Assembly: GCA_016708845.1 (NCBI GenBank)
Contig: JADJFB010000018.1
Coordinates: 1 to 64,000 of the forward strand
Direction of reading: 5' to 3'
Origin: Bacteroidota bacterium
GTDB lineage: Bacteria > Bacteroidota > Bacteroidia > B-17B0 > Aurantibacillaceae
DNA: 64,000 nt
Below the pieces are notes generated by a model. The model did not search any database, was not told the origin of the DNA, and worked only from the letters and a program-made list of their open reading frames with translations. A program made the position numbers and the translations under genes. Positions 29,463-37,841 of the stretch are shown here, in pieces; the stretch's first letter is position 1; every line of letters begins with the position of its first letter.

Positions 29463-30872
29463 ATGCAGAAATTACAATCATCGTTTGTTGCACTTATAAG
29501 TGTGTTTTTCTTTTGGGGTTTTGTGGCGGCTAGTAACGGAATTTTAATTCCTTTATTCAAAGAAAAATTTACACTCACACAATTTCAGTCTCAATTAGTT
29601 GATTTAGCTTTTTATGCGGCTTATGCCGTAGGTTCTATCATTTATTTTTTTGCTTCACGTGCATATGGAGATCCTGTAAATAAAATTGGTTATAAAAAAG
29701 CCCTCATTTTAGGTTTATTAATTTCAGCAATTGGCTCATTATTTTTTATTCCAGCAGCTAGTTTAAATTCCTACCCATTATTATTATGTGCCTTATTTAT
29801 CATTGGTTTAGGATTTGCCTTACAACAAATTGTAGCGAATCCTTTTGTAATAAACTTTGGCGCTAAAGAAACTGGGGCGCAACGTTTAAATCTAGCAGGG
29901 GGTATTAACTCTTTTGGAACAACCATTGGTCCCGTAATTTTAAGTTATGCATTATTTGGCAACATTAGTGCGCCAGCAGCAGCAGATAGCAGCTTAGAGG
30001 CAGTGAAAATTCCTGCACTCATTTTATTTGCTTTGTTTATTTTGTGTGCTAGCATTTTATGGTTTTCTAAATTACCAGAAGTCACCAATTCCGAAAAGTT
30101 AGATAAAGACTTAGGCGCTTTAAAATATCCGCAATTAACATTAGGGATGGTAGCCATTTTTATATATGTGGGCGTTGAAGTAACTATACAAAGTAACATG
30201 GGCGCTTTATTAGCGATGCCAGAAATTAAAGGTATTGACCATACAAAAATTTCTCATTTTATTTCCTTGTATTGGGGTAGTTTAATGATTGGGCGTTGGA
30301 CCGGTGCTTTAGCGGTTTTTAATTTTAGTAAAACAATTAAAATCATTATGCAGTTTATTACGCCATTTATTGCTTTTGGAGTTATTTATGGTATTAACTA
30401 TTTAAGAGGAAGCAACGTGGACGATTATATATTTTACATCCCATATATTTTATTAGCAACATTAATATTCATTTTCTCGGGCGACAATCCTGCTCGAACT
30501 TTAATGATACTCAGTTTAACAGCTTGTGTGATGATGGTTGTTGGATTAGTGAGCACAGGAAATTTAGCATTATACTCTTTTATTAGCGGCGGATTATTTT
30601 GTTCAGTGATGTGGCCTTGTATTTTTGCATTAGCTATTAATGGTTTAGGAAAATACACCAATCAAGGTTCTTCTTTATTAGTAATGATGATTTTAGGCGG
30701 AGCCTTAATTCCTCCATTTCAAGGGTTTTTAGTAGATGTATTAAATCCGCATTTATCCTATATTGTTACTGTATTTTGCTTTGCTTATTTAGCTTGGTAC
30801 GCTTACAAAGTAACTTCTATCTTTAAAAAACAAGGCATTGAATTAGATTCTAATTCTAGTGCAGCACATTAA
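29463..30872 (+). CDS. Sugar:proton symporter of the FucP/NagP MFS family
   Basis: 469 residues with about 12 hydrophobic helices. The N-terminal FFFWGFVAASNGILIPLFK, the GALLAMPE segment and the NPFVINFGAKETGAQRLNLAGGINSFGTTIGP motif place it with the FucP-type sugar transporters. In Bacteroidota this group includes the N-acetylglucosamine carrier NagP and glucose/galactose carriers. It sits in the inner membrane. Because the next genes release GlcNAc and mannose from N-glycans, GlcNAc or mannose import is the best guess; the substrate is inferred from context only. It opens the glycan locus. Confidence 0.85.
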   Translation: MQKLQSSFVALISVFFFWGFVAASNGILIPLFKEKFTLTQFQSQLVDLAFYAAYAVGSIIYFFASRAYGDPVNKIGYKKALILGLLISAIGSLFFIPAASLNSYPLLLCALFIIGLGFALQQIVANPFVINFGAKETGAQRLNLAGGINSFGTTIGPVILSYALFGNISAPAAADSSLEAVKIPALILFALFILCASILWFSKLPEVTNSEKLDKDLGALKYPQLTLGMVAIFIYVGVEVTIQSNMGALLAMPEIKGIDHTKISHFISLYWGSLMIGRWTGALAVFNFSKTIKIIMQFITPFIAFGVIYGINYLRGSNVDDYIFYIPYILLATLIFIFSGDNPARTLMILSLTACVMMVVGLVSTGNLALYSFISGGLFCSVMWPCIFALAINGLGKYTNQGSSLLVMMILGGALIPPFQGFLVDVLNPHLSYIVTVFCFAYLAWYAYKVTSIFKKQGIELDSNSSAAH

Positions 30873-30896
30873 TATAAATTTATAACATAGCAAGAA

Positions 30897-31349
30897 ATGA
30901 AAGTAACGATTAACGTCAAATTAGTAAATTCAAAATTTAGTCAAGCTTACGCCGATAAAGATAATGAAGGAGAAGAAACAGAAGACAATATCAAATATTT
31001 ATGGGAAGATGAATTTGATGTGCAAGGCAATGTAAGAGAGTTTAAAGTGGTTAATAATGCTACTTATTTATTAAGAGGTTTATACCCTAACGATGATGAA
31101 TTTTGTTTTGAAATTCCCGACATGATGATTGTAGAATGCACCATGGATGATGGCTCAATTACGCAACTACCTTTTTCTAAAAAAGCAGTGAGTAAAACAG
31201 ATAAGGTTGAATCAAGTGACAGCTTCTTGTTTAATGTGTATTTAAAAAGTGTTCGTCAGGTGGTAAACCCTATGACTGGCGTTTATATTTTAGCAGATGA
31301 TTTTCCGAAAGAATTATCAGAATTGGTAAATAACGATGAGGAAGAATAA
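30897..31349 (+). CDS. Unknown 150-residue acidic cytoplasmic protein
   Basis: No signal peptide is seen (MKVTINVKLVNSKFSQAYADKD). The protein is acidic and beta-rich, with FEIPDMMIVECTMDDGS and FNVYLKSVRQVVNPMTGVYILADDF, and ends in DDEEE-like EEE. No family is recognised. It lies 24 bp after the sugar transporter and overlaps the GH20 start by 14 bases, which points to translational coupling inside the glycan operon. A role in sugar use is inferred from position only. Confidence 0.75.
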   Translation: MKVTINVKLVNSKFSQAYADKDNEGEETEDNIKYLWEDEFDVQGNVREFKVVNNATYLLRGLYPNDDEFCFEIPDMMIVECTMDDGSITQLPFSKKAVSKTDKVESSDSFLFNVYLKSVRQVVNPMTGVYILADDFPKELSELVNNDEEE

Positions 31350-33615
31350 ATTATTCTTCATACTATTAATTATTATATCGTTGAGAATTATTTCTCAAGA
31401 ACAACAATCTTCATTACCAATTATTCCTTTTCCTAAAGAGTGCAAACAGTTGCCAGGAAATTTTGTGCTGTCCTCTTCTACAAAAATTGTCGCAACTTCG
31501 CTAAAAGTACAAAATGAAATTGATTGGTTTAACGACTATTTAAAAACCTATTATGGTTTTACGCTTCAGGTAGTCGATAAAGAGCCCAAAAATGGGAACT
31601 ACATTCAATTTACAATTCCTGATTGGGAAGCTGGCTACAAAGAAAATTATCATCTAACCATTTCTGAAAATGCTATTACAATTTTAGCAGAAGGAAATAG
31701 TGCAGGAAATTTTTATGCCCTTCAAACTTTGATTCAATTATTGCCAATTGAAAAAGGTAATGCACTTTTAATACCATGCGTTCAAATAAAAGATTCACCC
31801 CGATTTGAATGGAGAGCCATGCACTTAGATGTATCTCGTCACTTTTTTCCAATTAGTTTTATTAAAAAGTACATCGACATTTTAGCGATGTATAAAATGA
31901 ATACTTTTCATTGGCATCTAACCGACGACCAAGGATGGCGCATTGAAATTAAAAAATATCCAAAGCTAACTACAGTGGGTGCATGGAGAAAAGGAACCAT
32001 GGTTGGTAAATACAGCGATCATAAATATGATAGTATCCCCTATGGTGGATTTTATACACAGGAACAAATTAAGGAAGTTGTCACTTATGCTGCTAAGCGA
32101 CATGTTACCACTGTTCCTGAAATAGAAATGCCTGGTCATGCTGTTGCGGCTATTGCCTCTTATCCTTATCTATCATGCACTGGAAAACAAATAGATGTTG
32201 AAAAAGGTTGGGGAGTATTTGAAGACGTATTTTGTACAAAAGATTCAACCTTTCAGTTTATACAAAATGTGCTGGATGAAGTGATTCCTTTATTCCCTGG
32301 AAAGTACATTCACATTGGCGGAGATGAAAGTCCTAAAACGAGATGGAAGGTTTGTCAGCAATGTCAAAAGAGAATAAAAGATGAACACCTAAAAGATGAA
32401 CATGAGTTACAAAGTTATTTTATTAAACGCATAGAAAAATATGTAAATAGTAAAGGCAAACAAATTATTGGATGGGACGAAATTTTAGAAGGAGGCTTAG
32501 CGCCTAACGCTGCGGTTATGAGTTGGCAAGGCATTGAAGGAGGAATAGCAGCAGCCAAACAAAAACATATGGCAGTGATGACTCCTGGTTCACATTGTTA
32601 TTTTGACCATTATCAAGCTCCTGCATCAGATGAACCTTTGGCAATTGGCGGTTATACTCCTATTGAAAAAGTATACAGTTACGAACCAATTCCTAATGAA
32701 CTGAATACAGAAGAACAACACTATATTCTAGGAGCACAAGCCAATCTATGGACGGAATATATTTTAAATGAAAAGCATTTAGAATATATGGCACTACCTC
32801 GTATGGCAGCATTAGCCGAAGTAGTATGGACACCAAAAGAAATAAAAAATGAAACTGCTTTTTTAACTCGTCTTCAAAAACACTTTTTATTGTTAGATAA
32901 ATTAAATATCAATTACGCGAAAGCCTTATATAAAGTAGAATCAAAAGTTTCACCGTCAACAACAACCAAACATATTGCCTTAGAGTTAAATGCTAATTCG
33001 TCTCTTGGAGAAATTCGTTTTACAACTGATGGCACAACACCAACGACTGAATCCTTATTATATCAATCGCCTATAGAGTTAGAAAAAGATATTACCATTA
33101 CAAGTGCATTATTTAAAGGCAAAGAATTGAAAGGAAAAATAGCTTCTCGCAATTATTCGATTAATAAAGCCACCAACAAACCCATTACATTAAAAACACC
33201 TCCTAGTAAATCTTACAATTATGGTGGTGGATTTAATTTGGTAAATGGTATTGTAGCCAAACTACCGAGAGCCAATAACGAATGGCTTGGTTGGGGCGGA
33301 AATGATTTAGAGGCAATTATTAATTTAGAAAACAAAGAAGAAATTTCACAAATACAAATTGGATTTCTAAATGAAGAATTAAGTTGGATTTACTTGCCAA
33401 AAGAAATTGAATTTTTAATTTCTGACGATGGTAAAACATTTACATCTATTGGCAAAACAACCGTAAAAGATAATCGCTTTGCAAAATTACAAGTCACTAA
33501 AATTAAAACGACCTACGTTAAAATTATTGCAACCAACTTTGGCAACATTCCTACAGGTAATCCTGGCGCTGGAGAACCCGCTTGGCTATTTTGCGATGAA
33601 ATTCAAATACAATAA
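31336..33615 (+). CDS. GH20 beta-N-acetylhexosaminidase
   Basis: 759 residues with a signal peptide (KNKLFFILLIIISLRIISQ). The GH20b-like N-terminal domain is followed by the TIM barrel with RFEWRAMHLDVSRHFFP, FHWHLTDDQGWRIEIKKYP and the catalytic Asp330-Glu331 pair in HIGGDE. At the C-terminus come a chitobiase-type domain (FTTDGTTPTTESLLYQSP) and an F5/8 type C-like carbohydrate-binding domain. It removes terminal beta-GlcNAc or GalNAc using the substrate acetamido group as nucleophile. The protein is exported; T9SS tail is absent, so it probably stays in the periplasm or outer membrane. Fits stepwise trimming of N-glycans with the downstream enzymes. Confidence 0.95.
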   Translation: MRKNKLFFILLIIISLRIISQEQQSSLPIIPFPKECKQLPGNFVLSSSTKIVATSLKVQNEIDWFNDYLKTYYGFTLQVVDKEPKNGNYIQFTIPDWEAGYKENYHLTISENAITILAEGNSAGNFYALQTLIQLLPIEKGNALLIPCVQIKDSPRFEWRAMHLDVSRHFFPISFIKKYIDILAMYKMNTFHWHLTDDQGWRIEIKKYPKLTTVGAWRKGTMVGKYSDHKYDSIPYGGFYTQEQIKEVVTYAAKRHVTTVPEIEMPGHAVAAIASYPYLSCTGKQIDVEKGWGVFEDVFCTKDSTFQFIQNVLDEVIPLFPGKYIHIGGDESPKTRWKVCQQCQKRIKDEHLKDEHELQSYFIKRIEKYVNSKGKQIIGWDEILEGGLAPNAAVMSWQGIEGGIAAAKQKHMAVMTPGSHCYFDHYQAPASDEPLAIGGYTPIEKVYSYEPIPNELNTEEQHYILGAQANLWTEYILNEKHLEYMALPRMAALAEVVWTPKEIKNETAFLTRLQKHFLLLDKLNINYAKALYKVESKVSPSTTTKHIALELNANSSLGEIRFTTDGTTPTTESLLYQSPIELEKDITITSALFKGKELKGKIASRNYSINKATNKPITLKTPPSKSYNYGGGFNLVNGIVAKLPRANNEWLGWGGNDLEAIINLENKEEISQIQIGFLNEELSWIYLPKEIEFLISDDGKTFTSIGKTTVKDNRFAKLQVTKIKTTYVKIIATNFGNIPTGNPGAGEPAWLFCDEIQIQ

Positions 33616-33616
33616 C

Positions 33617-34609
33617 ATGAATACAAACCGACGACAATTCATAAAGCTTTCAGCATTTGCAACTTCCTTGTTTGCTTTTAATAAAAGTAAAGCATCAGAG
33701 GTTATAACTAATGCATCTAAAGAACAAATCAAACCAATTGTGATTTCTACTTGGCGTTTTGGTGTAGAAGCCAACGCAGAGGCTTGGAAAATCTTATCGA
33801 ACAAAGGAAGAGCATTAGATGCGGTGGAAGCTGGAGTAAAAATTCCTGAGGCCGACCCTAAGGAACGAAGTGTTGGTTATGGCGGCAGGCCTGACCGTGA
33901 TGGAAGAGTCACTTTAGATGCGTGCATCATGGATGATTTCGCAAATATTGGTTCCGTTGGTTGTTTGGAACATATTGTACATCCTATCTCGGTAGCAAGA
34001 GCCGTCATGGAAAAAACACCACATACCATGTTAGTTGGCGAAGGCGCTTTAGATTTTGCTTTATCACAAGGCTTTAAAAAAGAAAATTTATTGGTCAAAG
34101 AATCTGAAGAGGAATGGAAAGAGTGGTTAAAAACATCAAAATACAAGCCGATAGCCAATATCGAAAACCATGATACAATAGGCATGGTAGCTTTAGATAT
34201 GAACGGTAATTTATCAGGTGCGTGCACAACCAGTGGCATGGCTTTTAAAATGCACGGACGAATTGGAGACTCACCCATTATTGGCGCGGGCTTATTTGTA
34301 GATAATGAAGTTGGCGCAGCAACTGCTACAGGACATGGTGAAGAAGTCATGAGAATTGTAGGAAGTCATACCGTAGTAGAATTAATGCGTCAAGGATTGG
34401 CTCCTGAAGAAGCTTGCAGAAAAGCAGTAGAGAGAATCATCACCATTGCAAAAAGAAAAAACAAACCATTAGATGAATTACAAATTGGATTCATTGCCAT
34501 TAACAAAAAAGGAGAACATGGCGCCTACTGCTTACAGAAAGGTTTTAACTATGCAGTCTATTCTCCTGAAATAAACAATCAATTAATTGATGCTAAACAC
34601 ATCCTTTAA
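33617..34609 (+). CDS. N4-(beta-N-acetylglucosaminyl)-L-asparaginase (glycosylasparaginase)
   Basis: 330 residues. The start at 33617 gives a leader with a Tat-like motif (NRRQFIKLSAFATS). The Ntn-hydrolase body has STWRFGVEANAEAWK, VGYGGRPDRDGRVTLDACIMD and the autoproteolysis site HDT at Asp186-Thr187; Thr187 becomes the catalytic N-terminus after self-cleavage. Further motifs are SGMAFKMHGRIGDSPIIGAG and TATGHGEE. The enzyme splits the GlcNAc-Asn bond left after N-glycan trimming, releasing 1-amino-GlcNAc and aspartate. It starts one base after the GH20 stop codon, in the same operon. Confidence 0.95.
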   Translation: MNTNRRQFIKLSAFATSLFAFNKSKASEVITNASKEQIKPIVISTWRFGVEANAEAWKILSNKGRALDAVEAGVKIPEADPKERSVGYGGRPDRDGRVTLDACIMDDFANIGSVGCLEHIVHPISVARAVMEKTPHTMLVGEGALDFALSQGFKKENLLVKESEEEWKEWLKTSKYKPIANIENHDTIGMVALDMNGNLSGACTTSGMAFKMHGRIGDSPIIGAGLFVDNEVGAATATGHGEEVMRIVGSHTVVELMRQGLAPEEACRKAVERIITIAKRKNKPLDELQIGFIAINKKGEHGAYCLQKGFNYAVYSPEINNQLIDAKHIL

Positions 34610-35276
34610 ATATGTATTAGAAATTGCATGCTTTAATGTGCAATCTTGTGCACAAGCTCAAGAGGCTGGAGCAGACAGAATTGAATTTTGTGATAATTAT
34701 AGTTTAGGAGGAATTACTCCATCACAAACTGACATTATTGAAGCAAAAAAATTATTACATATTCCTTTACACGTGATTATTCGTCCGCGTGGAGGAAATT
34801 TTGTTTATGATACGAAAGAGATAGAAATGATGAAGCATGATGTTTTATTTTGTAAAGAACATAACATAGATGGCGTAGTTTTTGGTGTTTTAAATTCTGA
34901 CAATACTATTGATGTAAAAGCAAATAAAGAATTAGTTGAACTCGCCAAACCAATGTCGGTAACATTTCATAGAGCCATTGATTCATGTGAGAATATAGAA
35001 AAATCATTGGAGGAAATTATTGAACTTGGGTTTAACAAAGTACTAACATCAGGCGGAAAACAAAACGCTTTAGACGGAATTGACACATTAAAAAAATGTC
35101 AAGAAAAGTATGGAGAAAAAATTACGATTATTCCAGGAGGTGGTATCAGAAGTAACAATATAGGATTAATTGCAAAGGAAACAGGCTGCATCCAATTTCA
35201 TTCGGCAGCACTTACTAATAGTTCGGACATTGCAGATGCAAATGAAATAAAATATTTAAAAGCAACCTTGTTTTGA
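34590..35276 (+). CDS. cutC: CutC family protein
   Basis: 228 residues. The family signature is clear: LEIACFNVQSCAQAQEAGADRIEFCDN, GGITPSQ, IIRPRGGNF, DGVVFGVLN, VTFHRAIDSC, NKVLTSGG and IPGGGIRSNN, forming a TIM barrel. I use the ATG at 34590; a TTG just before it is also in frame. It overlaps the glycosylasparaginase end by 20 bases and the beta-mannosidase start by 4. CutC is commonly named copper homeostasis protein, but the copper role is weakly supported; being locked inside an N-glycan operon suggests a role in carbohydrate or glycosylamine metabolism. It has no signal peptide and should be cytoplasmic. Confidence 0.9.
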   Translation: MLNTSFKYVLEIACFNVQSCAQAQEAGADRIEFCDNYSLGGITPSQTDIIEAKKLLHIPLHVIIRPRGGNFVYDTKEIEMMKHDVLFCKEHNIDGVVFGVLNSDNTIDVKANKELVELAKPMSVTFHRAIDSCENIEKSLEEIIELGFNKVLTSGGKQNALDGIDTLKKCQEKYGEKITIIPGGGIRSNNIGLIAKETGCIQFHSAALTNSSDIADANEIKYLKATLF

Positions 35277-37810
35277 AAAAATACTTCATATATCTATTTA
35301 CTTTAAGCTCTGTGTTTTTGATAGCACAAAACTCAACCGTAGATTTAAATGCAAGTTGGCAATTCAAAAAATCTGGTTCCAATCCATATTATCCAGCAAT
35401 TGTGCCAGGAACTATTCATACTGATTTATTGAATAACAAATTAATTAAAGATCCTTTTTATTCAGATAATGAAAAAAGTTTGCAATGGATTGAAAACGAA
35501 AGTTGGGAATATGTAGGGAAATTTAACTGTGACAATATCACTTTAAAAAACAAACATCTTGAATTAAATTTTGAAGGCTTAGATACTTACGCGAAAGTGT
35601 TTTTAAATGGGCAACCAATCTTAGAATGCAACAACATGTTCCGTTCCTGGAGCGTTGATGTGAAGCCATATTTAAAGGCAGGAGAAAATACACTACAGAT
35701 TATTTTTGAGTCTGCTGTCAAAAAAGGAAAAGCAGACGCCGCTAAATTACCATATATTTTACCGGGTGATGAAAAGGTATTTTCTCGAAAAGCTCAGTAC
35801 CAATATGGTTGGGACTGGGGACCGCGTTTTGTAACCTGTGGTATTTACAAGCCAATAAAATTAAATTGTTGGAATGATGTGAATGTTATTTCTGTTAATC
35901 CAATTATCAAAAACATCAGTGATTCCTTAGCCGATATTGTATTTATTGTAGAAACAAAAAGTGATACTGCTATTTCTGGAAGACTCAACATTAATACCTA
36001 TCGTGGAGAAATAAACAACGCAAAACTTCAATACAATACTAATTACCCCTTAAACCTAGAAAAGGGAATTAACGTCGATACGTTTCGCTATTCTATTCGT
36101 AACCCAAAACTTTGGAATAGTAATGGCTTGGGAGAAGCTAATTTATATGGTTACGACGTCAATCTCAGATATAATGGTTTAGCCATTAATCATTATGGAA
36201 CAATTGGTTTAAGAACCTTAGAGTTAATTCAAGAGAAGGATTCTGTAGGGCAAAGTTTCTATTTTAAACTAAACGGTAAGCCTGTCTTTATGAAAGGAGC
36301 AAACTATATCCCTCAAGATAATTTTGTTTCAAGGACCACCAAACTCGATTACAAAAAGATAATTCAAATGGCTAAAGATGCTAATATGAATATGCTGCGA
36401 GTTTGGGGTGGCGGTGTTTACGCTAATGATGAATTTTATAAAGAATGTGATAGAAACGGAATTTTAGTGTGGCAGGATTTTATGTTTGCATGCGCGATGT
36501 ATCCTGGAGATTCTGCCTATGTAGAAAACCTCAAACAAGAAATAACAGAGCAAATAAAACGTTTACGATCACATCCGAGTCTAGCATTATGGTGCGGAAA
36601 TAATGAAGTTGACGAAGGATGGCAAAATTGGGGATGGCAAAAACAATACAAATACTCAAAAAAGGATTCTGCAAAAATTTGGAATGATTACCAAAACTTA
36701 TTTCATGAGGTAATTCCAAACATTGTAAACAAATATTATCCCCCTCTGGAGGGGGCAGGGGGAGGTATTTATTGGCCTTCTTCTCCTTCTATTGGTTGGG
36801 GACATAAAGAAAGTTTGCAGCAAGGCGACTCACACTATTGGGGTGTTTGGTGGGGTAATGAACCTTTTGAAACTTACACCAAAAAAGTCGGGCGCTTTAT
36901 GAGTGAATATGGTTTTCAAGCAATGCCTGACATCAATACATTTAAAACCTTTTGCGATAGCAATGAATTAAATTTAAATTCTAAGTCTGTGAAGGCGCAT
37001 CAAAAACATCCAAAGGGTTATGAAACCATTCAAACTTATATGGAACGTGATTATAAAATTCCAAAAGATTTTATGCAATATAATTATGTGTCTCAACTAC
37101 TACAACGCGATGGAATGAAAATAGCCATTGAAGCACATCATAGAGCAAAGCCATACTGCATGGGAACCTTGTATTGGCAATTAAATGATTGTTGGCCTGT
37201 TACTTCTTGGAGCGCTATTGATTATAACTATAAGCCAAAAGCCTTGTACTATGAAACAAAAAAATTATTTAACGACATCACTATTTCTGTAAAAGAAGAG
37301 AAAAATGAGTATCAAATTTATATTATATCAGATAAGTTAACCGAACTAAAAGGAACATTAACAGTTTCAATAAAAAATATGAAAGGACATGTGTTATATA
37401 CAAACAAGAGTACTGTTATTGTTTCAGCCAATGAAAGCAAAGTATATTTTAAAATAAATAAAAGCGATATGGAGCTTTTTACGAAAAATGAAATTTACTT
37501 ATCAGTTGAGTTTATCGATTCAAAAGGAAAATTACTTACTAAACACATTTCATATTTTGTAAAACCAAAAGCATTGCAATTACAAGTGCCAGAAATCAAC
37601 ATCCAGTTTTCTAAAGAAAAAAAATGTCTGCTACTCTCCAGCAAAACCTTTGTCAAAGACTTGTATTTGTATTCAAATGACACCAATATTTCTTTTAGCG
37701 ATAATTATATAGACCTCGAGCCTAATCAAATCATCGAAATAAAAACAAACGTAGGAATGGAATTATACAAGCAAATACAATACATTTCCTTATACGATAT
37801 CAATCATTAA
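35273..37810 (+). CDS. GH2 beta-mannosidase
   Basis: 845 residues with a signal peptide (KKYFIYLFTLSSVFLIAQ) from a TTG start that overlaps the cutC stop. Galactose-binding-like domain (LELNFEGLDTYAKVFLNG), YQYGWDWGPRF, and the barrel with MLRVWGGGVYANDEFY follow. The acid/base is Glu445 in GNNE, the nucleophile Glu545 in FMSEYGFQAMP. The enzyme removes the beta-1,4-mannose of the N-glycan core. An in-frame palindromic DNA insert at 36739-36766 encodes YPPLEGAGGG just before WPSSPSIGWG; relatives lack it. It is exported. Confidence 0.93.
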   Translation: MKKYFIYLFTLSSVFLIAQNSTVDLNASWQFKKSGSNPYYPAIVPGTIHTDLLNNKLIKDPFYSDNEKSLQWIENESWEYVGKFNCDNITLKNKHLELNFEGLDTYAKVFLNGQPILECNNMFRSWSVDVKPYLKAGENTLQIIFESAVKKGKADAAKLPYILPGDEKVFSRKAQYQYGWDWGPRFVTCGIYKPIKLNCWNDVNVISVNPIIKNISDSLADIVFIVETKSDTAISGRLNINTYRGEINNAKLQYNTNYPLNLEKGINVDTFRYSIRNPKLWNSNGLGEANLYGYDVNLRYNGLAINHYGTIGLRTLELIQEKDSVGQSFYFKLNGKPVFMKGANYIPQDNFVSRTTKLDYKKIIQMAKDANMNMLRVWGGGVYANDEFYKECDRNGILVWQDFMFACAMYPGDSAYVENLKQEITEQIKRLRSHPSLALWCGNNEVDEGWQNWGWQKQYKYSKKDSAKIWNDYQNLFHEVIPNIVNKYYPPLEGAGGGIYWPSSPSIGWGHKESLQQGDSHYWGVWWGNEPFETYTKKVGRFMSEYGFQAMPDINTFKTFCDSNELNLNSKSVKAHQKHPKGYETIQTYMERDYKIPKDFMQYNYVSQLLQRDGMKIAIEAHHRAKPYCMGTLYWQLNDCWPVTSWSAIDYNYKPKALYYETKKLFNDITISVKEEKNEYQIYIISDKLTELKGTLTVSIKNMKGHVLYTNKSTVIVSANESKVYFKINKSDMELFTKNEIYLSVEFIDSKGKLLTKHISYFVKPKALQLQVPEINIQFSKEKKCLLLSSKTFVKDLYLYSNDTNISFSDNYIDLEPNQIIEIKTNVGMELYKQIQYISLYDINH
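36739..36766. repeat. In-frame palindromic repeat insert (encodes PPLEGAGGG)
   Basis: CCCCCTC and GAGGGGG form a hairpin, followed by CAGGGGGAGGT. The GC content is far above its surroundings. The sequence is like a C/G-rich repeat that I know as common between genes in Bacteroidota; here it sits in the beta-mannosidase reading frame without disturbing it. Confidence 0.7.
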
Positions 37811-37841
37811 ACTTATTAATTGAGTAACTTTACTATACCTT

